From Alopecurus myosuroides (taxonomy: Eukaryota; Streptophyta; Magnoliopsida; Poales; Poaceae), in assembly GCA_028641055.1 (NCBI GenBank), contig JAPCYS010001516.1, positions 62,001 through 126,000 on the forward strand: a stretch of 64,000 nucleotides of DNA. Direction: 5' to 3'. A program made the translations under genes and the position numbers. The notes under the pieces are model-generated. The model did no database searches and was not told where the DNA came from. It worked only from the letters and a program-made list of their open reading frames with translations. This document shows positions 26,378 through 37,671 of this stretch, piece by piece (position 1 is the first letter of the stretch; each line of letters starts with the position of its first letter).

Positions 26378-29300
26378 ATGACGACATTAGGATGGAACAG
26401 CCGCGTGCTAGGGCAACATGCAACTGTTCAAGAGCTGGTCTGCCTTGTGCAAACTTACAAGCCCGGTCTAGTTTTCATTTGCGATACTAGACAGAGTAAA
26501 GAACGTGTTGAGAATCTGCGTTTCAGATTAGGCATGAAAGAGTGCTTCCATGTGAAAGGTGAAGGCAAGGGGGGCGATTTAGCCCTCTACTGGACGCAAG
26601 ATGTTTCTGTTGACCTATTATCATATAGCAAAAATCATATCGATGTTCATATCAGTAGAGGTCCCTATGATCATATGTTGAGAGGAACATTCATCTATGG
26701 TGAAACAAAAGAAAGTGACCGTCATCTCATGTGGACTAATCTGCGTCAACTAAAATCAAGATCAGATAAACCATGGACGATCCTTGGTGATTTCAATGAG
26801 GCTATGTGACAGGAAGACCATTTTTCCAAAACTTCTAGATCGGAGAAGCTGATGAAGGACTTCCGATATTTCCTATCATTCTCCGACCTATATGATATTG
26901 GGTTTATTGGGGTGCCTTGGACTTCTGACAATAAACAGAAGGAGGACAGAAACGTGAAAATCAGGCTCGATCGTGTCGTGGCCTCGCCGGCGTGGTCGAA
27001 CCTATTTTTAGAACATATACTACGACATATCTCCTCCTCGCATTCTGGACACTTCCTGATCCTTCTCTCGACGGATGATTCAACAAACCATGGCCAGAGG
27101 AATCATATTCGGCGCTATGAAATTGCCTGGGAGAGGGAACCGTCCCTCGCTGCAGCGGTAGAGGTGGCCTGGGCGAAAAGAGTCCCTTGTTCAGACCTCG
27201 GGCAAGTGGCCTCATCTTTGCACTTGGTTATGAATAGCTTACAAGATTGGAGGAGATGCAATTTTAAATAAATACCGAAGGAAATAGAAAAGAAGCGGAT
27301 GTTGTTAACCGAGTTAAATGATCTTACTGATGCTAAAAGTTTAGAATCTCGGCTGGCTATCGAGAAAGAGATGGATGAATTTCTATATAGGGAAGAAATC
27401 ATGTGGTTACAGAGATCGAGGATTGCGTGGCTTAGTGAGGGCGATCGGAATACACAATACTTTCATCGTCGTGCTTCCTAGAGAAGGCGCAAAAATAAAA
27501 TCCAGCGTCTCAGGCGTGCGGATGGGTCATGGACTTGTGACAATGCGGAGATGGAGAGTATGGCCACGGATTTCTCCCAGCGGTTGTATACTCGCGAAGA
27601 AAACATTAACCCCAGCCTGATCCTTGATTCTATGGGTACATGCGTGGATGACGGCATGAACGGAAAGCTCTATGCTCCCTTTTCTTAAAAATAAATCAGT
27701 GACGCGCTGTTTCAAATTGGCCCTCTAAAGGCCCCTAGCCCCGATGTTTTTCCTGCACGCTGTCTTCAAAGGAACTGGTACATGTTAAAGGCTGAGGTTG
27801 TGACATCTGTTCATGCCTTCTTCTCTTCTGGCACCATGCCTGACAAGGTCAACGAGACGGCAATTGTTTTAGTTCCAAAGAAGAGTGACCTGGAAGAGCT
27901 AAAAGACTTCCGGTCTATCAGCCTGTGCAATGTCATTTTTTAAGTCGTCTCCAAATGCCTATTTAACCGTTTGCGACCGTTACTACAGGATATTATCTCC
28001 CCGACCGAGAGTGCTTTCATTCCGGGTCGTCTTATTACGGATAACACACTCATGGCGTTCGAGTGCATACACTCTATTCAGACAGGATCAGCATCACTAC
28101 GGAAATTCTACGCGTATAAGTTGGATATAGACAAGGCATATAACCGTGTGGACTGGAGGTTCTTGGAAGGGGTTTTAGCAAAATTGAGCTTTCATAGTAA
28201 ATGGATTCGGTGCGTTATGGAGTGTGTGCCCACCGTCCGATACACAATTCGCTTTAACGGTCAAATGTTGGACTCCTTTACCCCCACCCGCGGCATTCGG
28301 CAAGGTGACCCCCTCTCCCCGTATTTTTTCCTTTTTGTCGTTGATGGTCTTTCTTTTCTTATTCGAAAGGAAATTGAGAATCTATCGCTACGTGAGCTGC
28401 ATATTTGTCGGAGAGCCCCAGGGATTTCTCACCTCTTGTTTGCAAATAATAATCTATTATTTTTTGAGGGCTCGGTGGATCAAGCAAATGTCATCAAAAG
28501 GGTTCTGAACCGATACGAGCAGGGCACTGGCCAACTTGTGAGTCTTGGCAAATGCTCAATTTTATATGGGCCTAACTGTATGTCTGAGGTACAAGCTGAG
28601 ATAAAGGGTATTCTACAGTATGACACATCCTATTTTGATGAGAAGTATCTAGGCCTTCCTGTTCCTGATGGAAGATTGACAAAGGGAAAATTCAAAACTA
28701 CGAAGAGCAAATTCTCACAACACGCAAGTGATTGGTCCGAAAAATATATGTCCTCGGGAGCTAAGGAGGTTCTTATCAAGTCTATACTGCAGTATATATC
28801 CACATACACTATGGGTATCTTCAAATTCCCACTTGGCCTAGTTGATGACTTAGAACATATGATCTGTAACTTCTGGTGGGGCGATGAGACTAATAAGAAA
28901 GAGATGCCCTGGATTTCTTGGGATAGGTTGGCAAGGCCAAAGGCCTAGGGTGGCATGGGTTTTCGAGACCTCCGAACTTTTAATCAAGCCCTGCTCGCTC
29001 GACAAGCTTGAAGACTATTATCCCATCCTGACAGCTTATGTGCTAGGATTTTGAAGGCACGGTACTATCCGTCTGGTAGTCTCCTTGACACTGCTTTTAT
29101 TAAAAAACTGTCCCAAACTTGGCAGGGGATTTTTCACGGGCTCGAGCTAGTGAAAAAGGGAGTTATTTGGTGGATTGGTTCAGGTTGCAGTGTGAAATTT
29201 TTTCGTGAAAACTGGCTGCCACGTCCGGGTGCTCTGAAAGTTGACGGTAGAAAGGGCTTGGCTAGGAAAAATGGGTCTCAGAGTTGATCATCCAGGATAC

Positions 29301-30502
29301 GAGGATGTGGGACGAAGTGGCAGTCCGTGAGTGTTGCTTTCAACACGATGCTGAAACCATATTAAGCATCAAAATTCCTGATCAAGCAACGGAGGATTTT
29401 CTAGCTTGGAGTGGAGAGTCAAATGGAACGTTTAGCGTGCGTTCTGCTTACTGTATTTGACTGAATCCAAAATTACAGAGTCTTAGCCCGGGACAGTCAA
29501 GCTCTGCACCATCAGGGGACCGCCGAATTTGGGATTTAAGCTAGAAGCTAAAAGTTCCACCTAAAATCAAGATCTTTGCCTGGAGGGTGGCGTCGGATAC
29601 ACTAGGAGTTTGCTGTAACTTGATGAAGAGATTGCCGAAAGTTGATGCTACCTGCACCGTGTGTGGCCACACATTGGAGGATGATCACCATGCCCTAGTT
29701 ACATGCACACTAGCCAGGGGTCTGCGAGACCAGCCCCGTACCCATTGGGATCTCCCGCCCGAGGAGGTGTTCGGCGTGATGGGAAAGGAGTGGATTTTTC
29801 ATCTTCTTGGGAACTCGTCGCTGGCTCAAAGACATATGGTCTCTTTCACCTTGTGGCGTTCGTGGCATCGTCGCAACAATATTGTGCATCACGGCGGTAA
29901 GGCGTCTATTTCTGCCACCTGTTCCATACCTTGTTAACTACCTAAATTCATTCTCAGGTCAGCTAACTGAGACTAGCGCGACCTGGATGCCATCGAGTAT
30001 TGGAACTGTCAAGGCTAATGTGGATGCTGGCTGGAACCCTGGATCGAAACATGCAGGAGTGGGAGTCATTGTTAGGGATTACCTTGGGACTCCCATTGTC
30101 TCAGAATGGAAACTCATCCCGGTTTGTTCAAGCGCAGAAGAAGCTGAGGTTATCGCATGTTTATAGGGTCTTCGGCACCTCATATCATTGCGCCAGTGGC
30201 CTGCTATCCTGGAATCAGACTGCCTCCAAGCAGTTCAGTGTATCAACTCCAACTCCCAGGAAGCGTCCGCTTATTGGGCGTTGATTCTGGAAGTTCGCGA
30301 ACTGCTAAGAATCTATGGTGATATCTCAGTGGTCAACATAGATAGAACGTGTAATGGGGTCGCTCATGTGTTAGCCCAGTTAGGGAAGGATGGGTATTCC
30401 AATCTTGTTCGTGATTCAGCGCCCGAGTGTGTTCGGGACCTGATCACATTAGAGAGCGGCTCGGTGACCCAATCATTATTCCACCGGATTGATTGTACTT
30501 AA
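26378..30502 (+). pseudogene. LINE ORF2: endonuclease, reverse transcriptase, zf-RVT, RNase H
   Basis: The probable start is ATG 26378 (MTTLGWNSRVLGQ). An apurinic-type endonuclease with ILGDFNEAM and RLDRVVASPAW comes first; reverse transcriptase with FRSISLCNV, SAFIPGRLITDNTL, YKLDIDKAYNRVDW and RQGDPLSPYFF follows; the catalytic FADD reads FANN (28439-28450). Then zf-RVT TCTVCGHTLEDDHHALVTC (about 29650-29706) and an RVT_3 RNase H with VDAGWN, GVGVIVRD, LESDCLQAVQ and ends at TAA near 30502. Stops occur at 26807 (TGA from Trp), 27269, 27478, 27685, 27941, 28946, 29009 (TGA from Trp), 29457 and 30164, among others. Both the stops and the loss of the catalytic aspartates make it inactive. 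Confidence 0.85.
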
Positions 30503-30618
30503 CTCTACAGACAACAAGTTTTATTACGCACTCTTTTTCTTCCAGGTACCTAAGGGGACCGGAAGGTTTTTAATGGGCTGGCTTGCTTAATATATTGATT
30601 TGATCTAAAAGAAAAAAT

Positions 30619-30950
30619 AGGACTTGCTCGATTGACAAACAATGTCAAATGTATGTTACCAACGAGCTTCATGTAAGCAACGATCAAGTATGGTTAATCG
30701 TTGATGGACTATTTGGGCCGACGTCTTATCTCATTGGCAATAAAGATTTGTTAATTTTCGTTGGCTATCGAAGTAGCCGAGAAACGACCCATTTTTGGCG
30801 GATCTCATCATCCACGCACAACTAGTTTTAATCACGAGCCTTGTTCTTAACATTGTCGATGGTGATATCATTAGTGTCGGTTGGTACTTGTGAAAACCAG
30901 GTGAATACTGATCAAAACTCCAAAATGTATGAAAAATTACGACGTTTTTC
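30619..30950. other. Unassigned segment between two LINEs
   Basis: About 330 bp, AT-rich, between the A-rich tail of the LINE and the end of the next minus-strand LINE. A minus-strand ORF of 73 codons (30952-30731) shows no motif I recognise. Nothing else seen. Confidence 0.3.
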
Positions 30951-31608
30951 AACTGGGCTCACCCCTTTCCATTAATTTGCATCAAAGGAAATGCAGAGTT
31001 CCACAAAATACCCACAACAAAAGGAGAAAAGAAAGAGGTAGCAGACAGGTAGAAAAACCCGCTATATAACCTCAACGAGAGTTATATTACGGGGCAAAGA
31101 ACCTACCAACCTAACCACCTAAAACCGAACAGGAAACAAGTAACAACAAACCAGGAGACCAACACACAAACGCACGATAACAAAGTAAGTTCATGACGCA
31201 ACAAAACATAATCCCAGGATGGCGACGATTTGAAATGAACATCCACCAATAAAACGACCGATCCATCCGTGATGCGAAGAACCTGAACTTGCCCTCCACC
31301 AGCGTTGCGCGACTCTGAAATGGCAGCAGCCAGCTCTGCTGCCTTCGCCATCAGCTGCCCCGCGCCATTCCTGATCAACTCGCCCTCGGAGTTGCTGTAC
31401 AGACCTGCTCAATAACATAGAAACTAACACATGGAGTATATAGTGACTAAAGGGTTCCGCACAATCTTTTTCTCAAAAGAAACCGCATTGCGAGTGCACC
31501 AAACAGCCCAGCACAAAGCTGCCAAAATTAACATGTGAAATTTCTTCCCAGGGCACAAAACCTATGCAACCAAGCAACACTCTGCCATAAAGATCTAGGG
31601 AATGAGTC
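30951..31608 (-). pseudogene. 3' end of a second LINE (C-terminus and 3' untranslated region)
   Basis: On the minus strand, from 31560 downwards, one reads AVWCTRNAVSFEKKIVRNP then LVTIYSMC, and after a stop and a shift RNGAGQLMAKAAELAAAIS and SRNAGGGQVQVLRITDGSV. This is the tail that follows zf-RVT in many grass LINEs, ending in a Gln/Ala-rich stretch before the 3' untranslated region. Several stops and shifts interrupt it. It is cut on its 5' side by the LARD LTR at 31609. Confidence 0.55.
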
Positions 31609-32059
31609 TGTCACATCCCAATTTTGGAATACCTGATAACACAGTTGTTTTGCTAATTGCTTGACAAATAAACTTTGGTTGTGTTTTTTTGAGTGCAACT
31701 AAACAAACTAATTATATAAACTTACATGGCTAAGAAATTGAAAACAAAATATTCAACATATTGTTCCAATGACCTTGGCAATATTTTATAAAGTAAATAT
31801 TGATCAAAGAGTTTTCCAAAACTATCTTATGAATCTACTACTTGTTGAATATAATTCCAAGGCCTAAGTTAAGAAAGAGGAAACACTAAATAAATTTCCC
31901 TAAAACATTATCAGGAAAAAGAGGCATTCTTAGATGCTTCACCAAAATCTTATCAAATGTTTTTCCAACTTTACAAGCTTAAAAACAAAAGTATTGGAGA
32001 GCATTTACTTGCTATCTCTAGTCACATAAATATTTTGGCAAAGCATTGTTCAAGAAAAG

Positions 32060-32530
32060 CCAAGTGCCTTATTAAATTGAATTTCCAATTTTTCCAGAAA
32101 CAGGAAACTCAAACAAGTTACTATTGGAAACTTTATTAAAATGATCTGAAATTAATACCAGTGCTTCCTTGTATCAAATAAGGAATACACACAAGAGGAT
32201 ACCAAAATTTGAATCCATTAAAGTCCTGAAAACATGATTTTTCTCCACAGCAACATTTGGAATTTTGAACAAGTTTGTTCTACAAACTTTTTCCAAATGC
32301 CATGAAATAAATACCACATGCTCTATATCATAAATAAGGATGAAAAACAAAAGGGCACAAGTTTTTGAATTGTTTAAGTTGCCAAAAACCCCTGTTTTCA
32401 AGACAGCACCTTTTAGAAAGTTGAACAAGTTTGTTCTATGAAGTAACTCAAAATGACTTGAATTTTCTACCACACAAGGAACACACCATATACGGAAGGT
32501 GTACCAAAAATTATCATTTTTGGAAGCTCC
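32060..32530 (+). repeat. Three diverged tandem repeats of about 156 bp in the LARD LTR
   Basis: A motif AACAAGTT-N-TT with AAATG-N-TGAAAT-AATACCA downstream begins at 32112, 32268 and 32425, a spacing of 156 and 157 bp. The units also share CTNTATCA-AATAAGGA and CACAAGAGG/AAAAGGG strings. They are diverged, so the duplication is old; the same array is in the second LTR at about 52275-52745. Confidence 0.6.
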
Positions 32531-32971
32531 TAAGTAGTCTAATAAATTCAATGTCCATTTATGAAAGAATTGAAATTTGAACAACTTTGAACTATCAAGT
32601 TTATCCAATTGAGCCAATTTTCACATATGTTGTGCATCTCAACTAATAAGAATTTTGGGCAAAAGGATTTTAAATTTAGACTTTGTTTTCCTAGTGAAAA
32701 CAGCATTTTTCAGAGAGGGAAAGGACTTCTTTGTAAAATGCCAGGGACCTAGTTGAAAGCTGAGTCACCTTCTTCCTCCTAGCTGCTCTGTAGATACAGA
32801 GCACCTACGCCATTGCCTTCGATTGGAAGGTAACTCGAGGATAAGAACCCCCCATGTGCACCTCTATACCTCCCACTTGCCCCCTCTCTCTCCCCCTTGA
32901 GTTCTCACTCTCTCTCTCTGAAAAAGCCCCAACCCGAAACCCTAGTCTATACCTAGCCGTCGATTAGGCCG

Positions 32972-33178
32972 ATGGAGAGCTCACCGGTGGCAGCCGTGGT
33001 TCCCATCCTCTCCGCCCCGTCTTGCTGAGCACCCCTGCAAAAGGAATCGTGGCGGGAGCACTCGAGGAGCCCGCGCCATCCTCGTTTCTTCCTCGAGCCC
33101 GGCGGACTCCGGCGAGGGATCCCCACCGCCTAGCTCATCCTCCGTCCTCTCCGAGCCCTCCGGCACATCTAGGGTAAG
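32972..33178 (+). pseudogene. Exon-like ORF in the GC-rich block of the first LARD LTR
   Basis: ATG at 32972 opens a frame matching the 68-codon ORF at 53190 in the second LTR, but a missing C near 33018 shifts it and it stops after MESSPVAAVVPILSAPSC. Upstream is ACCCTAG and a CT-rich leader; at the end TCTAGGGTAAGC is a good splice donor, so this may be the first exon of an LTR-driven transcript. I do not recognise the peptide. Confidence 0.35.
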
Positions 33179-36100
33179 CAGGCGATCCCCGCTGTCCACT
33201 TTCCCCTCTCCCTCTCCCTCCGAATCGATGCTGCGCCGTCCTCGCGTCTCGGCCGTCGCGCGCCGCCGTCGCCGGCCACCCTCCGATGATTCCCTGGAAA
33301 CGAGCCCCCGCTCGGTTGGTTTCCCGCGTCGAGAGGAATGAGTAGATGCTTTCGATTTGTGAAACGGTAGCCGAAATCGCCGGTTAGCAGCTCGCCGGAG
33401 ACGTTCCCGCCGGCGGGTGACGCGCGCACGACGTCAGCAGCCCTTGACCCCGCGCTGAGCGAGTCAAACCCGCGGGTGGGCCTCGTGCTTGCCGCGTGGC
33501 TGCCGCGTGGTCGCTGGCCCGCTGGTCAGCGACAGCAGCTGGCTCTGCCCGCGGTGAGACTGGATCTGGCCGGCCCAATATGGATCTAGCCCATCCACTT
33601 ATGTTTTTCCATTTTATTTTTCCATAGAAAGTGCATGTTTTCTTTTGGCCTCAAAAACTTATCTAAAAGATGAATTTGACCAAACTAAAATTCATAAATG
33701 TAAACCAACAAAATCTAAACCACCTCCACTTTGTAGATCTACATTTGGATGGATATTTTGGAAATGACAAATGTTTTGGCAACAGGTACCAGAAACAGAA
33801 AAATGAGCACCATTTTAAATCCACAACTCAGAATGAGGTGTATCCAATTGCATTGGAAAGCCCTTGAAATTTCCTAACAGGAGAAATTAACCTTGCTTCC
33901 AAATTCCTAGTATTTTTGAAATGGCATGCAATTTGGCCAAACACCAGAGAGCACTTTGGTGATTTTTATAAAATTATTAAAAATGATTTTTGATGCAAAC
34001 TCAATTGGATGGTCTTATATATGTTTAGGGCTATAGAAACCTAGATGGGTTTAATTTTTAGGGCCTAATATAAAATTTGGTGGACAAATCTTTAATTTGC
34101 ATGTTTCTGCCATTTTGGCATTTTAGGGAATTAAATTGTGTGAATATATTTTTGTGTTGCAATATTGTTTTCTAGCATGTAAAAGTTGTGTGAACTTGTT
34201 TTCTAAGTGTTACTTATCTATTTTAGCATGTTATAATGTGTGGACTTGAGTGGAGAAGAAATAGGATTTCTGAGAGTAGCATATGTTTATCTCTAGTTTA
34301 TAAATTGCATAGGATTTTTGAGTGATGAAATTTATGTGCAAGCACTTGGATTTTTGATTGGATCCAGTACCATGTTGGTACTTATTTTGTGTTGTTATCA
34401 CCTCTGATATATTTCATTTGATTTGGTAGAAAAGCATGAGTAGTTTTGTCATGACTATGCAAATGTTATGGAAAAATTCCCTCATGTGTGGAATTTTTGA
34501 CATAAGCATTTGTGGTTGTGTAGCCACATATTTATGGGTTGTGTTCATAGGACCAGTAGCATTTTGATGATGTTCTTATGAGTACTTGACCCCTAGATTT
34601 TTCACTTGTGTGAAAATAATAGCATGAGTATCATTACCTTGCTTATTTTTGCACCCTATTATTTTCTACTAGTATGGTTAATGCATTAGGTGCTAGTTTA
34701 GTCTTTTGTTAATTTTTAGCAAGTATGACCAGAGGCCTTGTGACCTCTAAATTCTTTGTTATTCTAGTGTAACACCCACTGGTTTCATTGCATTTTTGGT
34801 GGAAACATTATTTCCCCCACACTAGATGTGTTTCTTTTATATAGTTCTCTAACTAATGAGTGCCTAGTATTTTTGCCTTGGGATTTTTAGTGCTAAATGA
34901 AAATGTGTATGCTTCTGTTTGTAATTCGTTGTAATTATGTGTGGCTTGCTAGGAAAAAAAATTCATCTTTGGAGTGTTGTTTGATTCCTCTAGTAATGCC
35001 CTTTTTATTACTACTAGTATGTAGGAGTTGCCCTGCAAATTGATGCATTGTTTTGTTAAAAGGGATATTTTTGTTATAGAAAGTATAGATGATTTTCACT
35101 CCTGTTTTTATGACATGGACCCTATGGTTGTATTTCAATTACTTGATTGAAATGCATCCATTGATTCTTCATGTTTGAGTAGTACTAGTTTCCTTAGCAG
35201 TTTTTGTATTGAATTATTTTTCCTGCCAACTTGAGTTTGGTAGATATTTGTGTATCCTTGCATGAGGACATGTTTTCATTTCCCATAATGATAACATGGT
35301 TCCTTGTTTGCATTTTGATACTTTACTTATTATGCATGCTTGCATAGCAAAACTTTAGTAGAAACATGTCACTAGGATTCCTCCTTTTTAGTCATTTGTT
35401 TCTATTGTTCTCGCTATGAGAATTGTGTGTTTTGTGATGAGTCTATTGCCTTGTTGCACTTATGTAGGCTCACTGATTTGTAAAAGTAACTTTTGCAAAT
35501 CATGTGTTTTATCTATTCTTGATGTGAATTTAGGCTTAGTAGTTTAGCTACCTTTTTCTTTTAGTGTTTGGTTGATAGACCCATTGCCATTATATATTGT
35601 GCATGTTTTGTATACTCTTAGTAGCCTCACCCATGTGAAACTAAGTGTATTTTGGGTTTATTAATATCTTGGTATGAGAGCGGCACACCCACTGAATCCA
35701 TGATATTGAGGTTGTGAGATATGTTCCTCCAACCTTGAGTTGCCTTATTAAATGGCATTTATGCCAAGTGTGTTTGTTTGATTGTTTGCCTCCATTGATA
35801 ATTGTGTGATTGGTTATTATTAGTTTCCTTGCTGTAGGTATTGTTGTGTATTGTTGCTTGCCTTGATTGTTTCTGAATGTGTGTCCTTTATTCTTTTTAC
35901 GACGTTAGAAAACAAAGAGGAAGGAAGTGTCGGGAAGCTCTGTTTCAAGTTCCAGACACTCCAAAACCAGGGACACAAGGAGATACCAGGCAAGCCATCC
36001 TGATGCTTGCTGATACAATACTTATCATTATCTATCATGCATGTTTTACCTCTGAAGTTTTACCAAAACTTGATTATCAAAACTATTTTTGATGTGGCTA

Positions 36101-37658
36101 TTACTACTATAATATTATATAGGTTACTATCATGCCAGTAGTTAAACTTGGTAATACCAAGCCCATAAGCCACCATATGGTATTTATTACCATCAAATAT
36201 ACTAGTCCCTAAGTGGACACCCTAAAATTGTGATTCTACAAAACAAAGGCTTTGCGGAAAAACCCGGAGAAAAGGCGGATCCTTGTTCTCCGGAGGAATG
36301 TGGAAGTGGTCATTTTTGAGAAAGTGGTGTTTTAAAAAATGACACATAACCTAGTCTTCGCCGGACAACCTTTACCGTACTGCCACCCTACCCCAACATG
36401 GGCACGGGGCTTAACTAGAAGTTTGTTCTTGTTAGTGTGTGTTCTATCTCAATCGCTATAAGGGACGTCGTACCCTCGAACCGAATGTCGTGGAGACATA
36501 TAAAGTGTGGGATTAATTTTCCCTCCGGTCGCATCAGTTGAGGCATCCTGGCTTGGCGGGGATTAGCTCGGTGCCGGGGATGTGGTAAAACTCAACTGAG
36601 AGATAGACATATACTAGCTTGAACATAGTGGATGGTTATGATCAGATACCTGATGTTTGCATACTGTTGTTACAGTCCGTGGTTGTTCAAGGTAGGTGTA
36701 CTGGATCTGGTGGATATGTACACCTCTGCAGAGTACAACTTTTCGAAGAAGCCGCGTCCTCGGATATGGACAGTTGAATGGCCATGTAGCTAGCGTTGTG
36801 TCAATGTTTTCAAAAGAGGAAGTTTTTGAAAAGGAGTTTTTGAAAGGAAGTGTTGAACTTGTGAAGTTCGGAAAGGAATGGAAACTTATACCGTGGAGGT
36901 ATCGTCGATGATGAAAAGTCAGATGTTGTTATACAAAACAAAATGTTTTGCAAAGAAAACCTTTTCTACTCTAAGCAAGAATTCTGGAAACTGATTCCAA
37001 GAAGTTTTGCAAAGAGAAAATATTCTTTAACAAAGTTTTACAAAACCTCTTGTACATGTGATATCTACAAGAGAAATAAAACTATATTATTTTCTTCTGA
37101 AGTATCTTCTTCAACGAAGATACAGATTAACCTGACTGCAACTGTGGTGTCATCTTATATGAACACCATTGGTAGTGAACCCTATTTATAGCCTACCTAT
37201 TCCACCATATAAGCATATTTGCATGTTTGGTAAGTGACGTGATGGATGTCTTGCTGAGTACATTCAAATGTACTCATTATGGTTTCGCCCCTGGTATCTA
37301 CTTGCCAGACTTTGAGAAGTAGCCTCCGAAGGAGATCTATGAAGAGAAGTACGAAGCTGACGGCTTTGCGAACTAGGATCGTCTCCAGGTCAGCAGCCTG
37401 TAGGTTAAGGCGTGACTTGGGCTCAACTACGTTGTGTTTTAATTGTCTTCCGCTGTGTTTGATAAGTTGCCTGCCCTATGTGGCAGTTGTGTTCAACTTG
37501 ATCATGTGATCTTTTATGTAATACCTTTATGTATTCGTGTAATGGATGATGTATTTCTGTATGCCAACTTTGTATCTAGTTCACGACTGATCTTTCTGGG
37601 ATCGTGAATGTATGCATACGGAGGGTTTCAGACTGCCGGTCTGGGGTCCTTACAAAGT

Positions 37659-37671
37659 TGGTATCAGAGCC
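37659..37671 (+). promoter_or_regulatory. Primer binding site of the LARD, unit 1 (initiator tRNA-Met)
   Basis: TGGTATCAGAGCC four bases after the LTR end. Confidence 0.9.

Larger units (their letters stand above)
24991..30618 (+). mobile_element. Near full-length LINE (non-LTR retrotransposon), decayed
   Basis: A 5' region with GTTAGGGTTTTAGGCTCTG, an ORF1 with a CCHC knuckle, and an ORF2 with endonuclease, reverse transcriptase, zf-RVT and RNase H occur in order, and the element ends with a short A-rich tail (TCTAAAAGAAAAAATAG, about 30604-30620). The length of about 5.6 kb suits a complete plant L1-type element. At least ten stops and several frameshifts make it inactive. No clear target duplication was found. 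Confidence 0.85.
31609..37654 (+). mobile_element. LARD LTR, first copy (6046 bp)
   Basis: Starts TGTCACATCCCAATTTTGG and ends GGGGTCCTTACA, followed by AAGT and a TGGTATCAGAGCC primer site. The length is extreme for a plant LTR and fits large retrotransposon derivatives. Internal layout: AT-rich start with a threefold 156-bp repeat, CT-rich and GC-rich exon-like block (32860-33570), then a long AT-rich stretch to about 36200, a GC-rich block with GGCACGGGGCTTAACTAG, and a conserved 3' end. The five bases to the left are GAGTC (31604-31608); their partner should follow the last LTR, outside the window. Confidence 0.88.

Noticed and set aside
33169..33578. Minus-strand ORFs in the GC-rich LTR block (also 53354-53797)
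   Set aside because: Arg/Gly/Pro-rich shadow frames antisense to the LTR transcript direction without recognisable motifs.
37659..37671. tRNA gene suggested by TGGTATCAGAGCC here, at 9108 and at 57826
   Set aside because: These are primer binding sites directly after LTR ends; no cloverleaf can be drawn around them.
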